Under the pieces are notes generated by a model. The model was not told where the DNA came from. It was given only the letters and a program-made list of their open reading frames with translations, and made no database searches. A stretch of 64,000 bases of DNA from Arthrobacter sp. 18067. Its GTDB lineage: Bacteria; Actinomycetota; Actinomycetes; Actinomycetales; Micrococcaceae. The translations under genes were made by a program, and so were the position numbers. The stretch covers positions 101,907 through 165,906 of the forward strand of contig NZ_CACSJJ010000011.1 in the NCBI RefSeq assembly GCF_902706295.1, written 5' to 3'. Positions 36,028 to 44,972 of this stretch are shown one piece after another. How positions within the stretch are numbered: the stretch's first letter is position 1; the number at the start of each line of letters is the position of its first letter.

Positions 36028-37584
36028 TCAGTAGCTGTAGGAGAAATCATTGGGAGCGATGCCTGGACCGCTCAGCGTGTAGGTCAGGACCTGGTCATCG
36101 CGATTTCGTTTGGAGCCGGCTACAACGTGGAAGTGAAGATCGTCCCGACGTACCGATTCCGTGACGCAACTGAGCACACTCCGGCTTTCCAAGGTGCAGG
36201 TCCACCCATCCGGGGCGCGAACTCCGTCCTCCACAAGCCAGGCATTCTGATTCACCGAAAAAACAGCCTTGCCGTTTCCCAAGGGCTGGGTGCCGGAGGC
36301 AGTGAAATCGACGTCGAGGGTGGTGCCGCTGTAGCCTCCGCTTCGGGTCCGCCGTGCCGAGCCTGTGACTTTTGCGGGAGCCGGTGTGGAATGAACGGCG
36401 GAGGGCGTGGGGTCTGGGGTGGTTGTGGGTTGTGGAACCGGCGCAGCCGTCTCAATCGGTTCCTGAGAAGGTTCTTGCACAGGGTCTGGTGGCGCGGCTG
36501 CCACTGGCGGCGGCTGAAGGGTGGGCAAAGGAGAGGGTGCGCTTGTTCGCGTTGGTGCTGGTGCTGGTGTGGCTGATTTTGGATCGTTTTCCACGTGAGG
36601 GGCGACAGTTTCCACCGTCCGCTCCTCCATATAGGCATCCGGAGTCAGGTGGTCAACTATTCCGACCGCTCCCAAAACAAGCCCGACGCCTGCCGCTGCA
36701 ATGATGGCCATTACAGCCGGCTTCGCCAGGGCCGGGATGACCAGGGCTGCCTTGGCCGGCGCCATCCCGCCAAGGACACCCAGTCCCGCGCCCTTTCCCG
36801 CCCACAGTGCGACAGGGATTCCTGTCACCAGCGGGAGAAGCACAGCCCTCATGCTGCCCTGGACATCATTCAGTTCCGCCAGTGCCGCCGTGCATTTGGA
36901 GCAGCCATGCAGGTGCTCGCGAACTTTGCGTTCAGTCGCGCTGGAGAGTCCACCCCGGAGAAAGTTGCCGAGTTTCGATACGTACTGGGCACATCCCTCA
37001 TCGGATTGATCCGCGATGTGGCACTGAAGGTATTGCCGCCTCAGCCCTTCACGCGCACGGAGAGCCAGTGCGGAAACGGCGTTCGAGGACAGCCCAAGAA
37101 TCGGCGCGACCGCGGCCGGCTTCATTCGCTCTACATCCAAGTACCACAACACAGCCTGCCAACGTTCCGGCAGCGCGCGGAACGCTTTGGCCACCGTGTG
37201 TGATTCGAAAGCGCTGATGGCGGGATCGGAGTCGGCCAATGTTTGGTCCAGAACAGATTCGTCACCGCTGGGCAGGACCTTCCCGGCCTTTCGATTCCGC
37301 TGATGGGACAACCGGGTAACCGTGGACAGCAGGTACGCACGGAAGAAGGTATCCGGTCCTTTCCCGGCCACAAGGCTTTGGAGAACGGATTGGAACGCCT
37401 CAGCCACAACGTCTTCGGCGTCGCTGGGGTTGTCCACATTGCGCCTGGCGACGTTGGAGGCAATGGAAAAGTGGCGCTCATAGAGTCCATCGAACGCAGA
37501 CATCTCGCCGCTGCGGACCAACCCAATAAGGTGACCGTCGCTATCGACGTCCACGTCGCTGCCCGCTTGTGACCTGTGTGCCAT
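36028..37584 (-). CDS. ECF sigma factor fused to zinc-finger anti-sigma region, membrane spans and external domain
   Basis: A 518-residue multi-domain protein. Region sigma-2 is about residues 20-95 (RSGEMSAFDGLYERHF, DAEDVVAEAFQSVL). Sigma-4 is about 135-185 (LPERWQAVLWYLDVERMKP, LSSNAVSALALRAREGL). A zf-HC2-like segment about 195-240 carries HLHGCSKC. Membrane spans are near 250-310. A Pro/Thr-rich linker and a ~110-residue external beta-rich domain end the protein. Sigma, anti-sigma and sensor thus form one chain, as in some actinobacterial ECF groups. Release of the sigma part, perhaps by proteolysis, is inferred. Likely targets are the divergent neighbours. Confidence 0.85.
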   Translation of the reverse strand: MAHRSQAGSDVDVDSDGHLIGLVRSGEMSAFDGLYERHFSIASNVARRNVDNPSDAEDVVAEAFQSVLQSLVAGKGPDTFFRAYLLSTVTRLSHQRNRKAGKVLPSGDESVLDQTLADSDPAISAFESHTVAKAFRALPERWQAVLWYLDVERMKPAAVAPILGLSSNAVSALALRAREGLRRQYLQCHIADQSDEGCAQYVSKLGNFLRGGLSSATERKVREHLHGCSKCTAALAELNDVQGSMRAVLLPLVTGIPVALWAGKGAGLGVLGGMAPAKAALVIPALAKPAVMAIIAAAGVGLVLGAVGIVDHLTPDAYMEERTVETVAPHVENDPKSATPAPAPTRTSAPSPLPTLQPPPVAAAPPDPVQEPSQEPIETAAPVPQPTTTPDPTPSAVHSTPAPAKVTGSARRTRSGGYSGTTLDVDFTASGTQPLGNGKAVFSVNQNAWLVEDGVRAPDGWTCTLESRSVLSCVTESVRRDDLHFHVVAGSKRNRDDQVLTYTLSGPGIAPNDFSYSY

Positions 37585-37967
37585 TTAAGGCACCCTCAAA
37601 CCGTTAATAAACCTGCCCATGTATATGGAGTGCAGGTAGGCGGCAAGTCGTGACGCGATTTATACATTGTCTTTAGCAATCATTCTCCGGGCCAGTTTCG
37701 TCACGAAACGACGTCCCGGGGCACTGTTCGGATATGACATCGTTCCGGACAAAATCATTCGCAGAATGCACGTTCTCGCGGCACCTTTTGCTACGTAGAT
37801 GGCAGACCACCAGTTACCAAACGGGCTGGCGCTTCCGGGCGGACTGGTTCCTGCCCGAGGTCCGGACCGTTGTAGCGTCGCTCGCAACGAGCGCAAAGGT
37901 CCCACCCCCCACAGCCAAATCGCTCGGCGCTGCCCGTGCGAGGAACGGTGTCAGCATCAGTGAGACA
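37585..37967. promoter_or_regulatory. Intergenic region between ECF sigma gene and degenerate-GGDEF gene
   Basis: About 380 bases with an AT-rich core (TTTATACATTGTCTTTAGC near 37659). It contains a perfect palindrome, GTTTCGT-C-ACGAAAC (37695-37709), a candidate operator. The + strand frame stays open back to 37734, but third-position GC is only about 60%, so most of this is probably non-coding. Confidence 0.5.
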
Positions 37968-38501
37968 ATGACCGATTTTCGGGCCCTTTTTGCGGCGGCG
38001 GAACGGACCCTGGACGTCGACGCCCTTCAATCACTGGCGGAGGGTTGGGCCGAAGTTGCCGAAAGCGTGCCTCCGATCTCGTGTACGGATGTTTACACAG
38101 GACTGGCAACGCAAGCCCACTTCCAGCGACGGATCCACGAAGTCTCGGCGGTGGGATCCGGCCCTGGGTGCACGACTGCGCACGCCGTGGCAATCATCTC
38201 TGTCGCCGGGCCGCGCGAGAGCCGCAGCCATTGCTGGACACTGCTGGCCAAGCTCGGGGAAGCCGTCACAGGGCATTTGCTTGGCACCGGCGCCATGGCC
38301 ATGTATCAAAACTCCGCCGTCCACGTTCTCTTCCCCTTCAGCGAAAGCAATCTGTGCCGGCTGGTGGAATGCAGGGCCACACTCGATGCTCTGGGCGATG
38401 GCGCCCTGAGCCCTGCGCGCATGAAGTTTTATCCTCTTACCTCGATGGCAGCGGCTACCACGACAACAGCGGCTCATGACTCTGCCTTCGAAACGAAATA
38501 G
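37968..38501 (+). CDS. Protein with a probable degenerate GGDEF-like domain
   Basis: A 177-residue protein from ATG 37968; an in-frame ATG at 37734 would add 78 poorly coding residues. A short helical N-terminus precedes CTDVYTGLATQAHFQRRI, which aligns with the first GGDEF-domain motif (D-x-x-TGL-x-x-x-x-x-F-x-x-R). Later, AMAMYQNSAVHVLFP occupies the place of the family's R-x-GGDEF-x-x-LLP strand-turn, with the catalytic GGDEF residues replaced. It should therefore not make c-di-GMP and may act as a sensor or partner protein. Context: divergent from the ECF sigma gene and 94 bases before the surface protein gene. Confidence 0.55.
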   Translation: MTDFRALFAAAERTLDVDALQSLAEGWAEVAESVPPISCTDVYTGLATQAHFQRRIHEVSAVGSGPGCTTAHAVAIISVAGPRESRSHCWTLLAKLGEAVTGHLLGTGAMAMYQNSAVHVLFPFSESNLCRLVECRATLDALGDGALSPARMKFYPLTSMAAATTTTAAHDSAFETK

Positions 38502-38595
38502 GCGGCCACCTGCTCACGGCGTCACGAACCACCTGGCCCGAGCACTCATTCTGTGACGGAACATTCCACCACGGATTCTAAGGACCATCCAGCAC

Positions 38596-39849
38596 ATGAA
38601 AAATCAGATCCATCTAAAAACCGTGTCATTGGTGGCCGCGCTTCTGGCGGCCGTCATGGCCGTTCTGGGGCTAGGCATGTCGGCGCTGCCAGCCAACGCT
38701 GCAGAGCTGGCAGACGCGGAAATCACCCTGAGCACGGAATCAGTTGTTTCCAGTCAATGGGACCAAGTAGATCTGACATGCGCATGGTCCGTGCCGGACA
38801 ACTCGCAGCCGGGTGACACCTTCAGCATCCAGCTCCCCTCGGAGCTGCGCTGGTTTGGGGCTGCTTCCTTCGATCTGGATAACTCCGCGGGCGACACCGT
38901 TGCGACAGCCGTGGCAAACGACACCGGCCTGGTTGTCTTTACCCTCACGGATTTTGTAGGCACGCATCCCCTTGACGTGGGGGGAACCTGTTCCTTCACT
39001 ACCCAGTACTCGGTGAAACCGGCGAACGGTGAAACCCAAGAGCTGACCTTCACTGTAGGCTCCAGCGTGGTTCGCGTACCCGTGGTCATCGAGCCTTGCC
39101 GTTCGGACTGCGATCCGGGAGTGCCGACATCTGTGGGTAAGTCCATGTGGTGGTCGGACGCTGGACAGACAGAACTTGAATCAGTCTTCTATATGCCCCC
39201 CATGGTCTCGGAGACCAACGATGTTGTGGTTACCGATACCCCGGCTCCCGGCATGGAAATCGATTGCAGCCGTGTGACGCCGCGGGTCGGCCAAAGAGTG
39301 GGAAACGCCGGCAATATTGTCACGCCCTATGACGACGACGAGTACCCGGCAAGCATCGAATGCAGCCCCCAAGAACTCACGGTCACCTGGACGGGACTTC
39401 CCGAAGGCGAGCACGTGGAACTTTTCGTCGTAACGGAGGTGACGGATGCGTCCTTGGCCTCCTACGAAAACAACGGAACGGTGACCATTTCGGGCCAGGA
39501 AACTCCGGTCGGGGCCCAGACACGTCGAAGCAGCGGAAGCGGCACGGGCGAAGGTACCGCCACACCCACACCGACGCCGACACCCAGCACCACCACCGCC
39601 ACACCGAAGCCGACGCCCAGCGCGACCACCACCACGGCGACGCCCACCCCCGGCCCGAGCACCACGAGCCCTGTAGTTGTGGTGCCAACGGAGGAACCAT
39701 CCGAGCCTGCCCGAGCGGAATCCTCAGAACAGCTCGCAAACACTGGTTCCCAAGGAGCGGCGTTCGTGTTTGTGGCTGCAGCCCTTCTGGCAGTGGGTTC
39801 CGTGCTCGCCTTCGCAGGAGCCAAATGGTCTCGGCGGCGGTCGCACTAG
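38596..39849 (+). CDS. Sortase-anchored (LANTG) surface protein
   Basis: A 417-residue exported protein with a signal peptide ending PANA. Two beta-sandwich regions resembling MSCRAMM adhesin domains lie at about 35-165 and 170-305 (LTCAWSVPDNSQPGDTFSIQ; VTDTPAPGMEIDCS). A Thr/Pro stalk follows at about 315-365 (TPTPTPTPSTTT). Then come the sorting signal LANTG, a hydrophobic span and a RRRSH tail. LAxTG is the motif used by class E sortases of Actinobacteria. It should be covalently attached to peptidoglycan as an adhesin. No sortase gene is in the window. The start ATG has only a weak RBS. Confidence 0.85.
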   Translation: MKNQIHLKTVSLVAALLAAVMAVLGLGMSALPANAAELADAEITLSTESVVSSQWDQVDLTCAWSVPDNSQPGDTFSIQLPSELRWFGAASFDLDNSAGDTVATAVANDTGLVVFTLTDFVGTHPLDVGGTCSFTTQYSVKPANGETQELTFTVGSSVVRVPVVIEPCRSDCDPGVPTSVGKSMWWSDAGQTELESVFYMPPMVSETNDVVVTDTPAPGMEIDCSRVTPRVGQRVGNAGNIVTPYDDDEYPASIECSPQELTVTWTGLPEGEHVELFVVTEVTDASLASYENNGTVTISGQETPVGAQTRRSSGSGTGEGTATPTPTPTPSTTTATPKPTPSATTTTATPTPGPSTTSPVVVVPTEEPSEPARAESSEQLANTGSQGAAFVFVAAALLAVGSVLAFAGAKWSRRRSH

Positions 39850-40131
39850 CGGGCGATCGTACTAGTCCGCGGTAGGACGAGAAGACCGTCGAAGGAGCTC
39901 CCCTCAGGAGCAAGACAGCAGCGATGGGCCGGGTACGTGGTACTCGGCCCGTCGATGCAGTCCACTAATCGCGGCTCGCGCTGGCATGAGTTGGGGGCTG
40001 GCGCGGGCCGTTCCAACGTCGTGGCGGCACCGTGTGCCGTTGCCACGAATTCAGGGAATGTCCATCCCCGGCGCATAGTTGAGGAAAGTGCAATGAGCGT
40101 GAATTGACGCGAACACAAGCCGAGGAGACCC
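39850..40131. other. Non-coding stretch between surface protein and DUF1684 genes
   Basis: 282 bases with no convincing reading frame. A CATAGT (-10-like) near 40074 and a GAGGAG RBS just before 40132 suggest the right half is the promoter of the DUF1684 gene. Nothing else recognised. Confidence 0.4.
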
Positions 40132-40962
40132 ATGAGCTCGCCCACCACAGCAACCGACGCCCAGCTCGCCCGATGGGATCGGTTCCGTGCAGGTCGAAAT
40201 GCAGCCCTGGGAGCGGAACACGGCTGGTTGACGCTGACCTCGTTCCAGTGGATTGAGTCGGTCCCAAGCGATGTCGAACTCGTTCCCGGCCTCTGGTCTA
40301 CCGACGGCACCACGGTATTCCTTTCGGCGAGTGCTGCCGACGGGCTCACTTTCGTCGAGACCGGGGAAACCGTCGAAGGAACAGTTACTGCAGTCCTTGA
40401 GGACGAAGAGTCCTTGATGTGGGTCCAGTACGGCGGTTCCGACGGCAAGCAGGTGATGGTCGAACTCGCAATGCGTGCGGACAAGTACGCTATCCGCACC
40501 CGTGATGACGGCTCTCCCGTCCTCACGGAGTTCAAAGGCGTTCCAACCTACGAATACGACCCGGACTGGGTTATCGAAGGACGTTTCGAGGTCTACGCAG
40601 AGCCCAGGGATGTACCCATCGGCACGGCTAATCCTTTGGTTGATGGCATCCATCGCTCCGTGGGTGAGGTCGTTTTCCAAGTACCTGGCGTCCCCCACGA
40701 AATCCGGCTCCATGCTGAGGCCGAGAAGTTGGGCGCCCTCAACGTGACGTTCCACGATGAGACAAACGGCGACACCACGGACGAGTGGCGCAAGGTCTTC
40801 ATCCCCCGCCCCCGCCCGGACGGATCTGTGGTGATCGACTTTAATCGCACCATCAACTACCCCAGCGCCTTCACGCCCTACGGCACATGCCCCATGCCTG
40901 TCCGCGGCAATTCGATCGACGTCCGGGTGGAAGCGGGCGAGAAGCTCCCCCAGCAGGACTAG
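40132..40962 (+). CDS. DUF1684 family protein
   Basis: A 276-residue protein. The C-terminal signature VIDFNRTINYPSAFTPYGTC is characteristic of DUF1684, along with HGWLTLTSFQWI near the N-terminus. Function unknown; no signal peptide. RBS GAGGAG before the ATG. Its stop shares CTAG with the stop of the convergent acyl-CoA dehydrogenase gene. Confidence 0.88.
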   Translation: MSSPTTATDAQLARWDRFRAGRNAALGAEHGWLTLTSFQWIESVPSDVELVPGLWSTDGTTVFLSASAADGLTFVETGETVEGTVTAVLEDEESLMWVQYGGSDGKQVMVELAMRADKYAIRTRDDGSPVLTEFKGVPTYEYDPDWVIEGRFEVYAEPRDVPIGTANPLVDGIHRSVGEVVFQVPGVPHEIRLHAEAEKLGALNVTFHDETNGDTTDEWRKVFIPRPRPDGSVVIDFNRTINYPSAFTPYGTCPMPVRGNSIDVRVEAGEKLPQQD

Positions 40963-42233
40963 GCGATGGCCGAAACTCCTGTCACAGCGCGGCCAACGAT
41001 GAGCGAGTTGATCTCGTACGAGCCCTCGTAGGTGAAGATGGCTTCGGCGTCAGCAAAGATCTTTGCGATCCGGTAGTCGGTGACAATTCCGTTGCCGCCA
41101 AGAATGGACCGTCCCAGAGCCACCGTCTCCCGCATCCGGGCACTGCAGTAGGCCTTCGCGAGCGCCACTTGTGCCATGTCGGCACCACCGTGCCGCACGC
41201 CTTGGGCGTCCGTGTAGATGTCTTCCTGCAATTGCGCGATCCTGACCATCATCCCCATGCTGGCTACTGCGTTTCCCAGCATGTCCACCAAGTGTTGCTG
41301 GATGAGCTGGAATTTGGCGAGCGGCTTGCCGAACTGCATGCGCTCGACGGCGTACTGCCGGGCGACGTCGAACGCTGCCAGTTGCTGGCCCACTGCCTGC
41401 CAGGCGACCATGATCCGGGATCCGCGCAGCAGGTGGTTGGTGTCCGCAAAGCTGCTGATCCCCGCAAAGCGATCTGCCTCGGCAACCTCGACGTCGGTGA
41501 ACAGGATGTCCGCATTCTGAACCGTCCGCAGGGCGATCTTGTTCTCGATACGGCTCCGTGTGATGCCCGGCAAGGAAGCCTCAACGATGAACGCACGCAC
41601 TGCTCCGTCCACTTCGTCCTTGGCCCACACCAGCATGTAGTCGCAGAACGTCCCGTTGCCAATCCAGCGTTTTGCGCCGTTGATCACCCAGTAGTCACCG
41701 CCGTCGTGCTCTGACCGCTCAACCCGACGCGCGGTGGTTTCCATTCCGCCGGCAACATCGGACCCATGGTCCGGTTCGGTGAGCGCGAAGGCTCCGGTGG
41801 TGCGGAGGTTGGACGCGTCGTCGAGGTAGCGGTCCTGTTGGGAGTCGCTGCCGAAGTCGTACAGTGATTCGACGAAGAGATCGTGATGGACCATGAAGAA
41901 CGTGGCAATCGAGGTGTCGACGCGCGTCATCTCGGCGATGACCAGGCCGGCGAACAGGTGCGTATATCCACGCTGGGCCGGTGCACTGAGCCGCAGGGCT
42001 GCGAGTTTGGGAAGGATATGTTCGGGGAATTCGGCTTTTTCCCACCACTGCCCCGCGTAGGGAGCGATCTCCGTGGCAAGGAATGCCCGGAGTTCATTGA
42101 GTTTCCGCTGCTCCTGGACGCTGAGCAGGGACTCAAAATCGAAAAAGTCCGCGGTGGGCAAACCTGCCACAGAAGCCGGAACAGAAGCTGCAGAACCTGA
42201 GGATAGTGAACCGCCGCTGTAGTCGCCCATCAT
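40959..42233 (-). CDS. Acyl-CoA dehydrogenase
   Basis: A 424-residue flavoprotein with N-terminal helices ([20 protein letters not shown]), the substrate/FAD region [15 protein letters not shown], and the C-terminal catalytic segment with glutamate in [17 protein letters not shown]. It resembles glutaryl-CoA or branched-chain acyl-CoA dehydrogenases. It oxidises an acyl-CoA to the enoyl-CoA with electrons to ETF. The ATG overlaps the stop of the upstream SDR gene (ATGA), so the two form an operon for short or branched acyl-CoA breakdown. Confidence 0.92.
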   Translation of the reverse strand: MMGDYSGGSLSSGSAASVPASVAGLPTADFFDFESLLSVQEQRKLNELRAFLATEIAPYAGQWWEKAEFPEHILPKLAALRLSAPAQRGYTHLFAGLVIAEMTRVDTSIATFFMVHHDLFVESLYDFGSDSQQDRYLDDASNLRTTGAFALTEPDHGSDVAGGMETTARRVERSEHDGGDYWVINGAKRWIGNGTFCDYMLVWAKDEVDGAVRAFIVEASLPGITRSRIENKIALRTVQNADILFTDVEVAEADRFAGISSFADTNHLLRGSRIMVAWQAVGQQLAAFDVARQYAVERMQFGKPLAKFQLIQQHLVDMLGNAVASMGMMVRIAQLQEDIYTDAQGVRHGGADMAQVALAKAYCSARMRETVALGRSILGGNGIVTDYRIAKIFADAEAIFTYEGSYEINSLIVGRAVTGVSAIA

Positions 42234-43024
42234 TTGAGCCCCATGCGGATAGCGCCGTCCAACCGGATGGTCTCCCCATTGAGCATGGCATTCTCCACGA
42301 TATGAGCGGCCAGGTTGGCGTACTCAGCCGCACGGCCGAGGCGGGCAGGATGCGGCACCTGCTGTCCCAGGGAATCCTGGGCGGCTTGCGGAAGTCCAGC
42401 CATCATGGGCGTTTCGAAGATGCCGGGCGCGATGGTGTCCACCCGGATCAGCGAACGCGCAAACTCACGCGCCAGCGGCAGGGTCATGGCCGCTACGGCC
42501 CCCTTCGACGCCGCGTAGGCAGGCTGCCCGATCTGGCCTTCGAATGCGGCGACGGAGGCGGTGTTGATAATGACGCCGCGCTCGGGCCCTCCGAGTTCAG
42601 TGGAAACCGGCTCGGTTTCAACCATGGCTGCGGCGGCGAGGCGGATCACGTTGAACGTCCCCACGAGGTTGATCTGGATGACCTTGTTGAACGTCTCGAG
42701 CGGCAGGACGCCGTCGCGGCCCAGGACCTTGCCCGGGGTTGCGATGCCGGCACAGTTGACCACGATGCGGAGCGGGCCAAGGGAAGTTGCGGCATCGACG
42801 GCGGCCTGTACCTGTGCCTCGTTGGTGACGTCCGCGGGGACAAACACCGCCCGCGGCCCGGAAACTCCGGCGGCATTCAGCTCCGCCGCGTAGGCCTCCC
42901 CCGCCGACTGCGGCAGATCCACAAGGACCACCGAAGCCCCGGCGTCGAACAAGCGCTTTGCGGTAGCGGCTCCCAGCCCTGACGCCCCGCCGGTGATCAG
43001 CGCGACCGTGCCCTTGATGTCCAT
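42230..43024 (-). CDS. Type II 3-hydroxyacyl-CoA dehydrogenase-like SDR
   Basis: A 264-residue short-chain dehydrogenase. The cofactor loop is [14 protein letters not shown] with the acidic LVDLP selecting NAD, NCAGIA, and the catalytic Ser-Tyr-Lys in [11 protein letters not shown] and AYAASKGAV. It matches HSD10-type 3-hydroxyacyl-CoA dehydrogenases. ATG 43024 is preceded by a perfect AAGGAGG, excluding the longer start. With the downstream acyl-CoA dehydrogenase it could carry out two steps of a beta-oxidation-like pathway. Confidence 0.9.
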   Translation of the reverse strand: MDIKGTVALITGGASGLGAATAKRLFDAGASVVLVDLPQSAGEAYAAELNAAGVSGPRAVFVPADVTNEAQVQAAVDAATSLGPLRIVVNCAGIATPGKVLGRDGVLPLETFNKVIQINLVGTFNVIRLAAAAMVETEPVSTELGGPERGVIINTASVAAFEGQIGQPAYAASKGAVAAMTLPLAREFARSLIRVDTIAPGIFETPMMAGLPQAAQDSLGQQVPHPARLGRAAEYANLAAHIVENAMLNGETIRLDGAIRMGLK

Positions 43025-43108
43025 CCATCCTCCTTGATGCAGACTCAAAATCCGTTAATGCATGTTAACTGGAATTGTGAGCCAGCGCACCCTCGGTAGG
43101 CTGGGGAC

Positions 43109-44269
43109 ATGCCAGCCGACACTTCTCCTGCCGAGCAGCCGCTCTCCTTCACGGACCGAAAAGAGTGGGCGGCGCGGGCCAATCAAGCGGCCCGCTCTGT
43201 GACGCGCATTTTCGGCCGGCGCCTTCTTTTCCTGCCCGGCACGCACATCGGTGCGGTCAGCATTCCAACAAAGACCGCCCGCAGCGTCTTCGGCCCTTGG
43301 CACTATTGGTGGCAGGCGCATTACGTCGATTGCCTGGTGGATGCCGGTCGCCGTGAACTTTCCACCCAAACAAAGTTCGACGGCGACTCCCGCCCCAGTG
43401 CGGGCAGGCTCGCTTCGCGGCTGGTCACCACCATCCGGTTGAGGAACCTGTTCAGGTTTGAGAACCACTTTTACGACGACATGGCCTGGCTCGCCCTCTC
43501 AACCCTTAGGCTCGAAAAGCTGGCGGAGGAAACCAGGAACCCGGGCCGCCGGCGCAACGCCTATGTCCGCAGGAAGCTGACGCTGCAGTTCGACTCGGCC
43601 TCCACGGACGATCTGGGCGGCGGAACGTTCTGGAGCACCACAAGGGATTTCAAGAACACACCGGCCACAGCTCCCGTTGCTCTCTACTTTGCACGGACTG
43701 ATCACCGCGAGCGGGCGCAGTCCTTGGTGAACTGGCTCAACAGCAGGCTCCTGCATCCCCAGCGGGGTGTCTATCAGGATGGGCTGAGGATCAGGAATGG
43801 TGAGGCCGTCCTGGAAGAAGCAATCTATACCTACAACCAAGGCCCGGTTCTGGGTGCCTTGCTGGAACTTGGTGGCGAGGAGAACCTGGAAAGGGCTGCG
43901 CATTTGGTTGAGGCAGTGTCCAGGGAATTAACGGTCCCCGGAACACATGTCATCCATGGTGATGGCACCGGCGATGGCGGCCTCTTCGCGGGCATCCTGG
44001 TCCGTTACCTCGCCCTGTCCGCCACCGATGAACGGTTGCCCCCCGCGGCACGGGAAACAGCCCGGGCACTGGTGCACGCCACGGCTGAAGCCTTCTGGCT
44101 GAGCCGGCGTGAAGCGCCCGAGTTGATGCCGGGCAAGAGCGGGACGCCGTTGGTCTTCTCTCCCAATCCCCTGCGCCCGGCGAGCGAGACGTATCCGGTG
44201 GGTGCCGCCGTCGAACTTTCCACCCAGCTGCAGGCGTGGATGACGTTGGAGGCCGCTGCGACCCTCTAG
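43109..44269 (+). CDS. GH76-family glycosidase (alpha-1,6-mannanase-like), cytosolic
   Basis: A 386-residue (alpha/alpha)6-barrel protein with the GH76 Asp-Asp catalytic pair in ENHFYDDMAWLAL, and YTYNQGPVLGALLEL plus HVIHGDGTGDGGLF. Characterised members cut alpha-1,6-mannan. There is no signal peptide, so this one is intracellular and may act on imported oligosaccharides or have another role. TAGGCT (43097-43102) lies 6 bases before the ATG. Its stop shares CTAG with the convergent YdeI gene. Confidence 0.85.
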   Translation: MPADTSPAEQPLSFTDRKEWAARANQAARSVTRIFGRRLLFLPGTHIGAVSIPTKTARSVFGPWHYWWQAHYVDCLVDAGRRELSTQTKFDGDSRPSAGRLASRLVTTIRLRNLFRFENHFYDDMAWLALSTLRLEKLAEETRNPGRRRNAYVRRKLTLQFDSASTDDLGGGTFWSTTRDFKNTPATAPVALYFARTDHRERAQSLVNWLNSRLLHPQRGVYQDGLRIRNGEAVLEEAIYTYNQGPVLGALLELGGEENLERAAHLVEAVSRELTVPGTHVIHGDGTGDGGLFAGILVRYLALSATDERLPPAARETARALVHATAEAFWLSRREAPELMPGKSGTPLVFSPNPLRPASETYPVGAAVELSTQLQAWMTLEAAATL

Positions 44270-44871
44270 CCGGGATCGGAGGCTGGACGTTTCTTCTGCG
44301 GGTACGGCGCTTCGTGCCGGGCAAGCATCTCGACGAATCCGGCGATCTTGCGCGCCCGGGTTTCTGCCCGTTTGACCCCGTTGGTGCGATGGACCAGGGC
44401 GAAGCGGTTCTGGGACGTCAGGACGTCGAACATGGCTTGGGCCTCGGGAACTTCGGCGATCGCAGCTGCGAGGTCATCCGGGACTACGGAATCGGCCGGG
44501 CCGGCGTAAGCGGCCTCCCAACGGCCATCGGCTTTGGCGGCCTCGACGGCGGCACGGCCTGCGTCGGTCATCTTGCCCTCGGATTCCAGTCGGGCGATGT
44601 GGCCCACGTTCCGTGCGGACCAGATGCTTTTGCGACCACGCGGCGTCATCCGCTGGAAGTAGCTGCCGGCGTCGCGGCTTCTCGCTTGTCCGTCGATCCA
44701 ACCAAAGCACAGGGCCTCGTCCAGCGCGGCGTCGTAGTCCAGGTCCGTGACGTTGCCGCCCTTTTTGTGCAGGATCAGCCACACGCCGGGGCATGCGGCG
44801 GCGTTCGCTGACAACCACGAACGCCATTCGGCGCCGTCTCGGACAAGAAGTTCTTCAAGCTCAATGGGCAT
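44266..44871 (-). CDS. YdeI/OmpD-associated family protein
   Basis: A 201-residue protein with the family motifs WRSWLSANAAACPGVWLIL, LDEALCFGWIDGQ and FQRMTPRGRKSIWSARN. The family has been linked to polymyxin/antimicrobial-peptide resistance in Bacillus, but function is unclear. CAGAAT (44878-44883) is 6 bases before ATG 44871, fixing the start; the open frame upstream to 45039 is not protein-like. Confidence 0.87.
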   Translation of the reverse strand: MPIELEELLVRDGAEWRSWLSANAAACPGVWLILHKKGGNVTDLDYDAALDEALCFGWIDGQARSRDAGSYFQRMTPRGRKSIWSARNVGHIARLESEGKMTDAGRAAVEAAKADGRWEAAYAGPADSVVPDDLAAAIAEVPEAQAMFDVLTSQNRFALVHRTNGVKRAETRARKIAGFVEMLARHEAPYPQKKRPASDPG

Positions 44872-44972
44872 GGTTTCATTCTGCTGCGAAACAGGCGGTC
44901 CCCCACATGGCCACGCGGCATAGGCTGGGAACTGACTCCGCCGTACCTGCAGGACCCACCCCAGGAGGACCA

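Noticed and set aside
37734..37967. 78-residue N-terminal extension of the GGDEF-like protein
   Set aside because: Third-position GC is low and the region holds an AT-rich core and palindrome, so I treat it as regulatory DNA; the longer start remains possible.
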